Source: Calycina herbarum (lineage: Eukaryota > Ascomycota > Leotiomycetes > Helotiales > Pezizellaceae). Taken from it: 64,000 nt of DNA. Shown here piece after piece: positions 1-11,744 of the stretch. The stretch's first letter is position 1. Each line of letters opens with the position of its first letter. A program made the translations under genes and the position numbers. The stretch covers positions 558,001 through 622,000 of the forward strand of contig LLEY01000009.1 of the NCBI GenBank assembly GCA_001414485.1. Direction: 5' to 3'. The notes beneath the pieces are model-generated. The model was not told the DNA's origin. It searched no databases and saw only the letters and a program-made list of their open reading frames with translations.

Positions 1-1077
1 CGTGGGTTGAAGAGGGCATTAATCATGTTGGAATGTTTCAAAGGCTCGAAATCAAGGAGTAGAGATTGTGAGTTTGGTCTTGCCTCTTGGATCAAGCAAT
101 CCAGAATCGATACGCTACATCATTGTGGGTAGTCGAGTAATTACAATCACCAGCAATGTTCTTTATTACTATAAATACAATATGAACAATCAATACAGCC
201 GAAGGAGGAAGATGATTCGGACTTTCTACGGATTCTGCAACGAAATAATTACTGTATTAGTTTGCAAATCTTCTTCGTTTTTGTTCTAGAGGCCGCTAGA
301 TCTTACTTCTTGCCCTCTTCCTTGGCGAGTTACACTGGACCTGCGTGATGTTGCTTACTCCGCGGATCCTCAACTCCGCTCTTTCTTTTCGAGTTTCTTG
401 TCACTTCCATGTCTATTTTCCGACTCGTATTTAATGATCTTCAGATAAGAAACATGTGGTTTTAAATTGCCTATTTCTTAAAGTCGTAAATGATCTCCAT
501 ATCAATTGATTTATTCACGTGGCAGTAGATCTTCTCAAGGTGTCGCTTCCCTCCTGCGCCCGCAGATCGTTTTTATGTCCCCAGCCATCTCTTTACATAA
601 TTTAGCAGGCAGCGCCCCCCAATTTTTAGCGCTTCAGTTAGCATACCAACATTTAGGCTACTCCTCTCGAATGGTTTGTCGTAATTGGGTAGGGCCGAAG
701 AGATGGGGTCTTTATAAGTTGGGGATCTTCCCCGCTTCGAGGAGGCTTAGAGGAGAAGGATTGATAGACTCGTTTATATGACGTTTATGACGAGAAGCTG
801 ACCTGTCGTTCGAAAATCACAAGGTTCTGGACGAGAGATGAAGTGAGTGGAATTGAGAAAGATATATAAAGAAAGTGCTGTCCGGAAGTGAGGACAAAAT
901 TTCGAGCTACTTCTTTTTTACAGTCTCAATCTCGCTTTCATCACAATCGAGTATAAAAGTCAACATCCCAACGGTACCTTTCCAACCGACTGGTACTTCA
1001 CAACAACACTCTGCTTTCTCAACTTCACAGGCAACCTCAAAAACAAACTCACCAACACGAACTCACAACAAAACAAA
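1..1077. other. Upstream intergenic region of the small secreted protein gene
   Basis: No convincing gene is seen here. Short open frames exist but have no recognisable domain and no plausible splice partner. The last 200 bases are the likely promoter and leader of the gene at 1078: a TATA-like gatataaag lies near 862 and a second, tataaaag, near 952. These are followed by a C/A-rich leader ending in an A-rich context immediately before the start codon. Confidence 0.5.
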
Positions 1078-1602
1078 ATGCTCCGCCAAACCCGCAGCCT
1101 CATACTCACCCTCCTCGCCTTCCTTACCCTCACATCAGCTCAAGTTCCCAGCACACCGGATATCTTCCACCTCACAACCTGCAGCTCCACAATCCCAACC
1201 TCAAAAATCATCTACTTCGTCTCAAAGGACTCACCTCACCCAGAAACCACACCCATGGAAACCGTCACCCTTCCAGAGTTCACGACTTTCAATGGTACGA
1301 CGCAGAATGTTGTGGTTCAGGGTTTCAGATTTGGAGTCACTATTGATGGAGATCCTTTGAGTAGGGAGATTGGGGAGGGAGTTGGTCGTGGACGGGTAAG
1401 TTCTCTTTGAAATGAGATGCTGAAAAGTTTTACTAACAAGTGTTTGCTGTAGTATGCTGATATCCCTACGTGTCAAGATACTGGGTATAGCATCTACAAC
1501 TGCTTCAGGGCAGGAGAAGAAGTGGTTCTGGATGAGGGGGCTGTTGGGGGTGTTTGTAAATCATTGTTTTCGTGTACGAGAGCTAATGCTGCTGTTTGTT
1601 GA
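1078..1602 (+). CDS. Small secreted cysteine-containing protein, function unknown
   Basis: Two exons, 1078-1395 and 1453-1602, are joined across a 57 bp intron (GTAAGT donor, CTGTAG acceptor, phase 0) to give 155 residues. The first ~21 residues are a clear signal peptide: a short basic start, a Leu-rich core and a Ser-Ala end before Gln. The mature part has about six cysteines, four of them in the last 50 residues (TC, NC, VC, SC) plus a final VC just before the stop. The start is favoured by the signal peptide and the A-rich bases preceding it. I do not recognise a family. Size, secretion and paired cysteines fit an effector-like or cell-surface protein, but no function can be assigned from sequence alone. 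Confidence 0.75.
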
Positions 1603-2802
1603 TTTGGGGAAAGGTCTGTGATTCGTTGGTTTGGCGTTTTTGCTGCGTTGGGAGCGATGTGGATGTGCACTGAGAACCGCGGGATATTACTAATTTAAGA
1701 ATCACATTTATGAAAACCTCAACATCGTGTCTGATACATGTAGGCGTTTTATTTCTATTTGGACTGAGGCCGAGTGAGAAGATCTGGCGGGGAAGTGGTG
1801 GTTTACTCTGGGATTCTACATGGCTTTGTATCCCAAACACTCAACTCATTCATTTTATTCTCCGACCTCGCTTCAAAACTACACAGAACACTTGTCCACA
1901 ATACTATGAAGTTGTGTACACAGCCCCAATTCTGGGTAAGTTTCTTACTACAAAGAGAGATGAGTTTGATAGTTGTATATCTAGGATATCTATATTGAAT
2001 AAATGTTACTGGGATGATATTTAATACTCTATAATTTTAAGACATTCGAGACTTTGATTAATTAATTTAATTACTCTAGATACTCTCGAATAATAGGATA
2101 CAATAACTTGACTTACTAGACTCACTATTGAATACTATAAAGTAGTAACGCAATTGGTGAATAAAGCATACCAGCTCGATTGGGATTCAATAGCACTGGT
2201 ATACCGAACTGACCAACTTTGTTCAGAAATAATAAATGACTTCCTTTCTTGACCGATGAGCAGAAATTGTATAACTATCCAACTTTCCTTCACTCAATTC
2301 GATTATTCTATAATAAATAAATAAATATTTTTTGGTTAAGTATTTATTACTATATACTTTGAAAAAGCACAGAATCTTATTTTATCAACCCATTTGTTCT
2401 TGGATAATGTAATTATCTGACAATACTTACTACCGACAGTAGATAGTCTAAAGTAGCTTATTGAACAAGTGGTGAATAAATTGCACTGAATGGTTTCTTA
2501 TTATAATAATCCACTTCTGTCATCAAATAGTCCGTGTGTCCCCTGAGTTCAATCAAGAAGCAGCTTATTTACCTTGGAAATGTCTACAAATAGTGAAGTT
2601 GAGCTATTTGTAGGTAACCTGAAAATAGCCGAGTTTAGGTTACCGTTATTCTCAAAAATCCAAGCTACTGGTAAGTAATTTACAAACAGGCTCTTACCTC
2701 CGTGAAAGATTCTGATTCACCATCTCATACATGCTTGGAGAACCATAGTATTAGCATAGATAAAATTTCATTTAATTACATCCCTAGTAAATAGGAATCC
2801 TA
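1603..2802. other. AT-rich intergenic region
   Basis: About 1.2 kb of AT-rich sequence lies between the 3' ends of the secreted protein gene (plus strand) and the P450 gene (minus strand). The open frames at 1583-2024 lack domains and run through the likely 3' untranslated regions. CA and TG are present, so it does not look RIP-mutated. Confidence 0.5.
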
Positions 2803-4631
2803 TCACTTCCTTACCGTCAACTTGACATTTAAATCTCCCTTATCCCAAAGAAAGAACACCTTCTGCTCAGCCCAATTATTACTGTCTTCGCGAAGACTTA
2901 AATCAAAATGCCATAAAACACGAGCAAGAATAGCTTTCATCTCCACCAGAGCAAGATGCTATTGTGAAATTAGCAACTGATGAGCCTTTATCGTTTGGAG
3001 TAACTGACCTGTCCAATGCAATTTCTGCTTCCAAAAGAAAATGGTTGCAAGACACCACGTTTATCATTCGCAAATCGTGGATCGTCTAACCATCTCTCCG
3101 GAATATATTCTTCTGAACGCAAGAAGTTTGCTTCCGAGTGGTAGGCACTCCATTGATGAACACCAACTGACGTCTAACGAATCATTAGCAACGACTTTCA
3201 ATAAATACAAATATGCTAGACTCACGTTTTCAGGAATGAAATATCCATTGATTACAGCGCTCTGAACAGTTTTACGTGGCAAGAGAATTGGTACAGGAGG
3301 ATACATTCGAAAACCTTCCTGAATGCAAGCATGGAGATATTTCAATTTGGATAGCGATGCGAATGTCATCTCTGCAGGATCCGGAAAGGATGTCCGGATT
3401 TCAGTGACTAGCTTTTCCATGGCAGCTGGGTGCTTGAGTAGGTGGAATGTGGCACCGCTGAGTAAAGTGGCGGTAGTTTCACTGCCAGCTATGATGAGAA
3501 GATTGGCCATATCCAAAATCTCCGGTCTGCTCAACCCCTTCTCGTCGTTGTGGCGAAGGATGTAACTGATGTAGGAATTAGAATCTTGGTATTAACAGCT
3601 TTTTAGGGATGGCCGGCGTTTACCTCATAAAATCGTTCCTGTTGGTTTCGGCCTCGAGTCGTCGAGCCGCTTTCTCTACTGTGTACTGCTCGTGTCTCTT
3701 CTTTGCTCCTTGGAGTTGAGGAAAAAGTGCGAGAAACGATAAAAGAGGTGTCCCAATCAATGGATATGCGTTCAAGATAGCGAAAATTCGTGCAAATTTG
3801 ATGCCTTTAAATATATTTGCAATCCAGAAATTGTATTCCTCGGTCCTAAGGGCATCGAATGATTCTTGGAAGGAAAGATCTCCAATAATGTCGAATGTCG
3901 TGAAATTGTACCAACGCACGAGGTTGACTTCTCCTTTACTAGGGCCTCCAATCTTCTCATGAAGCTTCTGGATAAGTAGGTCGAAATATGAATTCAATAT
4001 CGGCTCTTGCTCTCTCACTGCTGCATCAGAGAAAGCATGACTTAGTGCACGTCTCATTCGAGAATGATTTGTATCGCTAGCAGCTAGAATGAATTTAGTC
4101 AACAAGTGAATTGACTTGGTGAATCGAGTGTACTCACAGATGATGGAGACAACCTTCCTATGTTTGTCTGCCATGTAAAAATCAACATTTTTAGGAATTT
4201 GTTTCTTTCCTTGTCTCGAACCGTAAATAGCTGTAGATATTCGTTAGATGGAGATGGAAATCTAGAACGGAAGTTGGAATCAAATACCTTGCCATGCCTC
4301 TTCGTTATTGAACGAGACATTGTCTGGGGATATCCGAACAGTTGGTCCATATTCATCGTGCAACTTTTTCGAGGTATGAACGTTATAACCTGTCCAAATG
4401 TCCCAGAATTTGGCTATATGGAAAGCATGCCGAAACTTTGGTCCTGGAAGCTTCGCTAGAGGGTGTAGCGTAATATTGTAGATTCCAACGCCCATACAGT
4501 AGACGAAGTACTAGTGTTATTAGCAACCTTCGATTTTGATTTTTGAGTAAACTCACTGAGATACCAATGAACCCTAAGATGGCTCCAAGGCCCAAATGAC
4601 CCATAGCGTCCGAGGAGTGGTTTAAAATCAT
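2803..4631 (-). CDS. Cytochrome P450 monooxygenase (CYP65/isotrichodermin hydroxylase-like group)
   Basis: Seven exons on the minus strand (4557-4631, 4288-4510, 4138-4230, 3624-4083, 3226-3565, 3009-3173, 2803-2958) give 503 residues, a normal microsomal P450 length. Visible in order: an N-terminal membrane helix; the proline-rich hinge HPLAKLPGPK; the I-helix oxygen-binding motif AGSETTA; the K-helix ExxR as EGFR followed by MYPP; the ERW of the PERF region; and the heme loop FSFGSRNCIGQ with the ligand cysteine. The exon 5/6 junction uses the TTAG acceptor, which restores the usual ENTSVGVHQW stretch. All catalytic motifs are intact. The family hydroxylates hydrophobic secondary metabolites or xenobiotics at the endoplasmic reticulum. 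The substrate cannot be told, and no biosynthetic cluster surrounds it. The subfamily is a guess from general resemblance. Confidence 0.9.
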
Positions 4632-5912
4632 GACTCGTATTTTTGAATTGTCAGTGAAGAATTTTGACAGTCGTATCTGCGAAAATATTGAGATGATATT
4701 TTGGCGATGTGATTCTTCTTATGTACAACCATGATTCATTTTTATTGGGTTGTTAGCATTGCCCTCCCCTCAGACGTACGGAGTACGGGAATGAAACAAT
4801 CCGAATTATTCAATGTCCTATCCACTGTTGAAACCATTTCGCCACAAGTGTTGAAAAATATGATTGGAGGGCGTATTCGTGTTCGCATAGCGTATTCGCA
4901 CAGTGAATAAGGTTAGTGATCCCAACCTACATCAGTACAGCACAACTCACTAGTCCTCGGAGTCCATCTGAAAAAGAAGTATTCTCCGCCACTTCACATG
5001 CTCGTGAGCAACCTAGGACTACGTAGTTGACTGTGGCGCTTGCTTCTAGAAATGAATATCCGCGGAATGATTGGACGAGGATGGGTCAGGTTTCTCTGCC
5101 TACGGCGGAAGGTAGGTAGTTAACTTCTACCTTCCATCTTGGTCTTGGTATATCAGAGCATCAAAGTAGCAATGCACCAGGTTGCATTTTCGATACCTTG
5201 CATCAATCTGCTCTTTCCCCACTTTTCTCGCAAAGTTCAACGTGACCTTAAAATATTGTATGGCGGAGAGATTTTTGAACTTTTCTCGTAATTCTGAATA
5301 TCCATATTGATGTCTACTTCGACGTATACAAACCTGGTTGATAGTTGATAGATAGTAGGTGGATGGTTGAATGTTCCTTGCCGATTCTAGGGAAAATAAA
5401 AGGTATCGGAATCCCGTTGCTTACGAAGTATATTGCGTCTTTCCTATGCATCAAACGGCTCGCTCAGGAAGTTACGAGGATATAGGATAGAGTTGGTGGT
5501 GTTTTGATGGAGTGGATTTCTTTTTTCGGACTATTCTGAGCCTCGGCCAGGGTGACATTATACGCGATATCGTTTACTATTCCCACGGACATGTCTTTCT
5601 TTCAGGTGCGCCTTTATATCACGTGCCTATTAATAAACACACACCCCTTTCGGGGCTAAATAATAAAGCGGCAGTGAACATTTGCCTTAGGGCTCTCATA
5701 ACTCTCGTTGTTCAAAATAATTATTTTAAGAAGCCGGAACAATTTAAAAAACCAGCACAGGCTTTATTTCAAGCGTTCTACTAAATTGCAGTTAGAAATC
5801 TAGGTATTTACTACCGATCTTCTCTTCACCGCGAGAGGTCGGGTTGAGCCACATTGAGGAAGCCCCTCCCTTCCCCAACCCACCATTATGAAACCCTCAA
5901 TTCCTCAAAGCC
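4632..5912. other. Intergenic region between divergent P450 and ammonia-lyase genes
   Basis: This 1.28 kb interval separates two divergently transcribed genes and must hold both promoters. The frame at 5512-5784 has no domain and is probably chance. A CT-rich stretch with an in-frame-free leader precedes the start at 5913. I see no RNA gene or mobile element. Confidence 0.45.
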
Positions 5913-7181
5913 ATGTCGACCAATACCCGTCGTCCCATTTACTCAAACCCCTCAGCACGATCATGGACTTCCCAACCCTCAAATCGCGAGTCTTCAGCAA
6001 TCATCAGCTTCCACCGCAGCCTGCCAAAATACTCTCCCACCACACTCCATTCCCTTGACGCAATCGCTAAAGAGATAGGAGTTAAGAAGGTTTTCTTAAA
6101 AGACGAAACTAGTAGACTCGGATTGCCATCTTTCAAAATCGTTGGAGCATCATGGGGAATTCATCAAGCTATCGCCCAACGAGCTGGTCTTCCTTCAAAT
6201 ACAACTGTGGAAGACTTATCTACCGCTGCACAGAGAAAGGGGGTTAAATTGTTTGCTGCAACGGATGGGAACCATGGTCGAGCAGTTGCTAGAATGGGTC
6301 GTATACTTGGAATCTCGGGGACGAAAATCTTCGTGCCAGGGTCACTTGATGAATCGACCCAAGATTTGATTTCCCAAGAAGGTGCTCAGGTTATTGTCGT
6401 TGATGGAGACTACGATTTTGCAGTGAAGGAGGCGGACGCCCAAGCAAGGAATAGTGGTGGTATTTTGATTCAAGATACTGCTTTCGAGGGTTATACCGAG
6501 ATTCCGCAGTGGATTGTAGGTGGTTACTCGACTCTTTTGGTGGAAATCGATGAGCAGCTACCAGATCACGCAGATGTCGTTGTTGTCCCTATTGGTGTGG
6601 GTTCGCTTGGGGAAGCCGTCGTTTCGCAAAGTAAAATGAAGGGACAGACGACTTTTGTTTTGGCAGTGGAGCCCGATACCGCTGCATGTTTGTACAAGAG
6701 CCTGAGAGCTGGAACTTCCCTTCCTATTCGAACAAGTCATACGATTCAGACTGGTATGAATTGTGGAACGGTCAGTACCACTGCATGGCCGATTTTGAAG
6801 GCTGGAGTTGATGTTAGTACAACCGTCTCAGACTTTGAAGTACATGAAGCTGTTCAATGCCTCCAATCCGTCGGTATTAAAGCGGGCCCTTGTGGAGCTG
6901 CTCCTTTAGCAGGTCTGAGGCATGTTGCTAGAACGAATCCGGAGATTTTGAGCCTGAACGAGGATTCAGTCGTTGTTCTAATTTGTACTGAAGGGTCCCG
7001 GGATTATCAGATTCCTAGAAACTTATCTGGGGACGATTCAGTAGCGAAAGCTCGCAATCTCGTTGGAATCAGTTCATCTGGAAACAAAACTTCTGATGAG
7101 AAAGAAGAGGCCAAGTATGTTGTCGCGTGGTTAGAGCACCGGGGTATAGAAGTTAATTGGCTTGAGAAAATTACGAATTGA
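5913..7181 (+). CDS. Diaminopropionate ammonia-lyase-like PLP enzyme
   Basis: This is a single-exon gene of 422 residues belonging to the fold-type II (tryptophan synthase beta) PLP enzymes. The motif KDETSRLGLPSFK (residues ~63-75) matches the diaminopropionate ammonia-lyase signature and contains the Schiff-base lysine (about K75). ATDGNHGRAVA (~117-127) is the Asn-Gly-rich loop that contacts the cofactor. A Gly-rich phosphate-binding segment (PIGVGSLGEA) and a C-terminal CTEGSRDY stretch also fit. Family members convert 2,3-diaminopropionate to pyruvate and two ammonia; a related serine/threonine deaminase role is the main alternative. No targeting sequence is obvious, so a cytosolic location is likely. 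The start sits in a CCATG context and gives the family's normal length. Confidence 0.88.
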   Translation: MSTNTRRPIYSNPSARSWTSQPSNRESSAIISFHRSLPKYSPTTLHSLDAIAKEIGVKKVFLKDETSRLGLPSFKIVGASWGIHQAIAQRAGLPSNTTVEDLSTAAQRKGVKLFAATDGNHGRAVARMGRILGISGTKIFVPGSLDESTQDLISQEGAQVIVVDGDYDFAVKEADAQARNSGGILIQDTAFEGYTEIPQWIVGGYSTLLVEIDEQLPDHADVVVVPIGVGSLGEAVVSQSKMKGQTTFVLAVEPDTAACLYKSLRAGTSLPIRTSHTIQTGMNCGTVSTTAWPILKAGVDVSTTVSDFEVHEAVQCLQSVGIKAGPCGAAPLAGLRHVARTNPEILSLNEDSVVVLICTEGSRDYQIPRNLSGDDSVAKARNLVGISSSGNKTSDEKEEAKYVVAWLEHRGIEVNWLEKITN

Positions 7182-7301
7182 TCAATAGAGTTATTCCAAG
7201 TAGAGATTTGGGAGATAAGACGATAACATTGAATCAATTAGAGATATAATTCTCTATCGCAAGAAAAGAACCCCCAAAAGAGGCATCAAAACACCTCGGG
7301 C

Positions 7302-8936
7302 CTAGTTCCCAAGTCTAGCACTAACAGGTGTAGCCCCCGGGAAATAAGTAGCAGGTACAGTAGGAATGGCAATAGAAACAGTAATCCCAACACCTGCCGT
7401 CAGCTCTCCTGGCATAGTTGTAGTACTATACCCCGCCACGCTAGTAACCGTCTTGGTGACTGTGGCATAACTAGTATAACTTGCGCCAGTTGCTAAACAT
7501 CCTCCACTTCCATAAGCATTTGCGCATTTTTGAAGGACTGAGCTTCCGGCCTCGGTCCAAACGTTGAAATCTGTGATTTTGATATCGTGACATGGGACTG
7601 CGGAAGGGCAGAGAATGTTGATGGGCGCTCGTTGGACACCGCTTGAAGCTGTGCCTTTCCAGGCGGAGAAAGTTAGGTTGGAGTAGAGGACTCCTGAGCC
7701 AGTGGCAGAGGATTTCGACCACGCGCCATCGATATCCAAAGTGTAAGCGTTGGAGTGTCCGACGAAGTTGGAGAATTGAGAGTTGGTGAAGGAACCAGAG
7801 CCGCCGTTGGACTTGATCATCATCATTTGGTTTGCGTTTTGCGTGTAAATGTTGTTGTATTTGACATATGAGATGTCTGGGAGTTTGTTAGTGATTGTGA
7901 GTTGATGGATGGGAGTCGAGAACTTACCAGTATCAGCACCTAGAGACCCAATGGCGCATCCACCGCTCCAGTTGCAAAATACGTTCTCGATGAGAATGTT
8001 CTTTGCAGGACTCTGTTGTTTGAGTTAGCTTGATTCGCACTCAGCTTCAAAATAACCATACCTTGACAGTGACACACTCATCCTTATTCGTAACTTCGAC
8101 ATCGTGAACGTGGATGTTGGTTCCCCAAATGTCGATTCCGTCAAGACCACCTTCATTGCCACCACGAATAATCATATTGTAGACTTCACCATTCTCGCAA
8201 GTGTCCATGGTGAAGTGGAAAGCAGGAGCTGAAAGTTATTAGCGATATCCCACAAAGAGGAAAATGCATTCTTACAGTCAACCAAAGCAAGATCATGAAC
8301 AGAGAAGTTCGTAACCTCATACAAGCGAAGAATTCTTGGCCCATAAGTTCCAGCTAGAAATGTCAGAATAAGGAGCGAGATTGATGACATGCAGGCGTAC
8401 CAGTGTGGAAAGTATAACCATATCCCTGAACTGCACCTTTTGAAGTACTGCTGTACATCTCAAAATCGGTAGTGTGCTCGACGAAAATCATGTTTCCAGC
8501 ACCTGTTCTATAATCCCCATCCCATCAGCAAAATGACCCCCGGAAAATGTGGTATGAAACTTACCCAGTGCGGTAGATGATACCATCCAGGTTGATAGAA
8601 ACGGCAGTTCCACCAGTTAAAGTAACCCAGGTCGACATCCCATAATCTCCCGCAGGGATATAAACTATCCAAAACATCAGTTCCTATCCCATTCAAACTC
8701 GTCTTGTCAAATCACTCACCCTGTCCACCAGATTTGCAAGCAGCCCATGCACTAGCAATAGCAGGACCGACATCCGAAGTCTTCGAAGCTACCCCACCAT
8801 AATCAAGAACACTGCAAACCTTAGTAGCAGCCTTATGCGCAGTCGTAGTCGAAGGTCCAACAGTTCCAGAAAGCTGAGCGGCTCCACCGCTGACGAAAAT
8901 AGCGCTCGTAAGAGCGACGAAGGTGGAAAATCTCAT
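7302..8936 (-). CDS. Secreted rhamnogalacturonan hydrolase (GH28)
   Basis: This multi-exon gene on the minus strand has a signal peptide starting MRFSTF and ending in AAQLSG; exons are separated by short GTGAGT/GTAAGT introns. The protein resembles Aspergillus endo-rhamnogalacturonase along its length: CSVLDYGG near the N-terminus, [43 protein letters not shown], and the catalytic-region stretches [11 protein letters not shown] and [15 protein letters not shown]. The C-terminal end is rich in Thr/Ser/Pro and ends with [15 protein letters not shown]28 enzymes of this type hydrolyse galacturonic acid-rhamnose linkages of pectic rhamnogalacturonan I by inversion, outside the cell, with paired aspartates as catalysts. 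An upstream ATG at 9023 would add an unlikely hydrophobic extension, so 8936 was chosen. Carbon-source regulation is likely but not visible. Confidence 0.93.
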
Positions 8937-8984
8937 GATTTTGATGGTAAAGACTGAAGTGAGATATCCAAGCGGAATCTCAAC

Positions 8985-9096
8985 AAGTGAGAGAGAGGAA
9001 AAAAAGGATATACGTATATACACGAAAAGAAGGACGAAGGTGAAGAAGGAAGGAGAGAAAAAGAGAGAAGGGAGAGGGAAAGGAAGATATAAGTCC
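8985..9096 (-). promoter_or_regulatory. CT-rich core promoter and TATA-like box of the GH28 gene
   Basis: Read on the minus strand, a TATA-like cttatatct near 9088-9096 is followed by about 90 bases that are nearly all pyrimidine, ending some 50 bases before the ATG at 8936. A pyrimidine block after a TATA-like box is common in strongly expressed filamentous-fungal genes and usually leads into the transcription start. Nothing more specific, such as an operator, is claimed. Confidence 0.55.
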
Positions 9097-9612
9097 CAAA
9101 GAGATAGAATCAGGACATCACTTCATCGCTCGTAATCCCTCATTACCACGAAACCGAAGTTGGGTTTCTCGAAATTAAAAGAGCGAATGTTGCGTGTTTG
9201 GAATAAAACTACGGAACAAGAAACCTGGTAAACCACGATGTTACTTTCGGCTCGGGAGCCCCATTCTGCGGCGCATACTCTATCGGGAACTTTATTAGGA
9301 GACTTAGCTATTTTCAAGGGTGTTGATAAATTTGCAGAGGGACATTTGTGTGGAGATGAACAAGGATAATTTGTGGAGGAACCCAATAAGCGGGGTTGAA
9401 GATGAAACAGATCAACAACACATTATTTGCTCGTGGGGAATCGATTCGCGGAATAAAAAGCTTGTGCAATCCAGACCCCGGAGAAATGAATGCTTTGCTG
9501 CATGTCATGTGGATCGTGGAATTCCAAAACATAACGTCGTTAATTAAGATGCTAACATTACCAGGCCACTGGGCTGCCCTGCATAAATAGGGAATTCGTA
9601 CGGGAGCTGGTA
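9097..9612. other. Intergenic region bounding the transposon island
   Basis: Unmutated sequence (CA and TG common) lies between the GH28 promoter and the left end of the Fot1-like element. Overlapping frames at 9314-9652 on both strands are shadows of each other, run into the transposon end and have no domain. The sequence ends with the target dinucleotide TA at 9611-9612. Confidence 0.5.
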
Positions 9613-9657
9613 ACCGATTTCCCTGGACTGTGCACGCCCCTGGACTGTGCACGCCTC
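9613..9657 (+). repeat. Left terminal inverted repeat of the Fot1-like element
   Basis: The repeat starts accgatttcc and contains two tandem copies of the 17 bp unit cctggactgtgcacgcc. It pairs with 11745-11790 apart from transition differences typical of RIP on the right copy. The doubled unit may be a pair of transposase binding sites. Confidence 0.88.
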
Positions 9658-9696
9658 AAAATAGCCTCACTTTCTACCCACTCTCCCACTTTAATT

Positions 9697-11625
9697 ATGG
9701 CTAGAGCAGACAATACTCATCGGATTAACCAGGCGGTGGCAGCAATCGAAAGGGGAGAAGTAAGCAATTATGCTGATGCTGCGAAGAAGTATGGATGTGA
9801 CCGTTCTACGGTTTCATAGAGGGTTAGGGGCTTGACTAAGACACGTAGAGAGGCCACCGCTTTTTACCTTTAAGCATTGACTAAGGAGCAAGAGGAGGTC
9901 CTAATTCGGCAGATAAATAGGCTTATAGAGCGTGGAATGCCGCCTACTTTGTTAATCGTCTAAAACCTCGCTAAAGAGATATATAGAAGGGAGGTTAGAA
10001 AGAACTAGATAAGGGATTTTATCTAGTAATATAAGAACAGGTTATACAGCGGTTATCTTAAGAATATTAAGAATTTAAGGGTTATAGCTGAGTATACGCT
10101 TATGTTTACTCTCTTCTTTACCTTAGTATTTACTCTTTTTTTACTAGTTATCGCTTCTTTTCTTATAAAAGCTAATATTACTCGTTATCTATAGTTAACC
10201 TCTATTATCGAGAAATTCTAAATTATAGCTAATAACCTTTATAACTTTGACGAAAAGAGCTTCCTTATTAGTTTTAGTCGTTCTATAAAGCGTATAATAA
10301 GCCTTAGAGCGTATAATTCAGGTTAAGTTACTAAAAACAAGTAGAATAGGTCTCGGGAGTTTGTCTCACTTCTTACGTATGTTTCAGCTATTAGACGAGC
10401 GATCCTACTACTCCTTATATATAAAGGAAGCTCTAGATGTCTCTAGGATTCCTAGCTCGTAGACGTTATAAAGTATTCTAGAGTATACTTCGGCTCCTTA
10501 GAGAACAGCTAGTCCTTGAACAACTTTGGCCTTAAGTAGCTAGAAAAAGTATTTAAAAAGTATATAAAACCGAAGTCTCTAAAAGCCTACCGACTACTCC
10601 TCGTAGATAGCTACTCCTTATATATTAATATAAAGTTTATCGACTTTGTAGATCGTTACTAAATTATTATTATAATCCTTCCTCCTTATATAACCTACCG
10701 GTTATAGCCTCTAGACGTTAGCCTATTCGGTCCTCTCTTAGCCTTCTACTTAAACTAGTTAGATAATTTAATATCTACTTCTTAAGAGCTAGTCTTAATA
10801 TTAAAGCGATTTTTCTATATAATATTTAAGACAGCGTAGAACAAGGCTTTTACAGAGCGAAATATTATATACGCTTTCTAAAAGCCTAGAATTTAGCCTA
10901 TTACTAGCTAAAAGATAATAGACTAAGTAACAAAGCCTTCTTTACCTCTTTATACGACTTCTAAAGGCTTAAAAACACCTCTTACTTTAAAAGCAATTCG
11001 ATAAGCCTACTTAGACTTTAAGAAATCGCTCTTAAAACTTAAAGTAAACAAGGTCTTCTCTTTAGTTCTTACTCTCTTAAGTTAAGTAAGTGTTCTTTCT
11101 TATAAAAATAAGGGACTTAAGATAGCTATTATACTTAAAAACCAGAAACAGAAGAAAGGAAAAAGACTTAATCTTTATAGAGAAGAAAGTAAGAGAGTAG
11201 AAGTATACTCTCTAGAGCAGGTTATAAAAGCTAGAGTAAATTAGTAAGAGAAAGAAGAACTTTCAAGGTAAGAAGAAGAAGTAAAAGAAGAGAGAAGAGT
11301 TAAACGAAAGGCAAAGGCACTTCTTAAGAGTAAAAAGGCTAAGGAATTAGCTAATAAGAGAGCTAGAAAGCAGCTTTAGAGAGAGCTAGCTACTATAACT
11401 CCCTAGGCTTTAAAGCAAAAGAAGTCTATATATATTACATCAAAAAAGGCTACTCTAAGGATGTCTCAAGTTAAGAAAGAGTCTAAAAAGGCTTTTAAAA
11501 AGGCTGAAAAGCTAAGTAGAATAGTTGTTTCTAAGGTTAAGTTCTAGTCTTAAGAGATAGCCTTACTTTTGTAGGAAACTAGGTCTAGACGCTAGATTAG
11601 AATACCTCTTCGTACTCGCGCATAG
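9697..11625 (+). pseudogene. Degenerate Fot1/pogo transposase (HTH plus DDE)
   Basis: The reading frame opens with MARADNTHRINQAV, a psq-type helix-turn-helix start, and is then broken by many TAG/TAA codons at sites where CAG, CAA or TGG would restore sense. A recognisable DDE landmark is NLYNFDEKSFLI near 10240, equivalent to the NxDEKGF motif of fungal pogo transposases. A long basic C-terminal tail ends in a RxxRxIRIPLRTRA stretch before the final stop. Length (about 640 codons) is in the normal range for the family plus its basic tail. It is non-functional. Confidence 0.85.
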
Positions 11626-11744
11626 ATTTTTATACTTAATATACAATTAACTACTCTTTATTAATCTTCCTACTTAATTATATACAAATCTAATATATAG
11701 TTATTAAAATATATATATTTTAAGTAATTCAGTGAAATAGTTAA

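Noticed and set aside
875..1360. 161-residue plus-strand frame
   Set aside because: Low-complexity Ser/Pro/Thr sequence overlapping the secreted protein gene in another frame; it is the CT/CA-rich leader read as protein.
9314..9652. Minus-strand 112-residue frame at the island edge
   Set aside because: No domain, overlaps two plus-strand frames and runs into the transposon inverted repeat.
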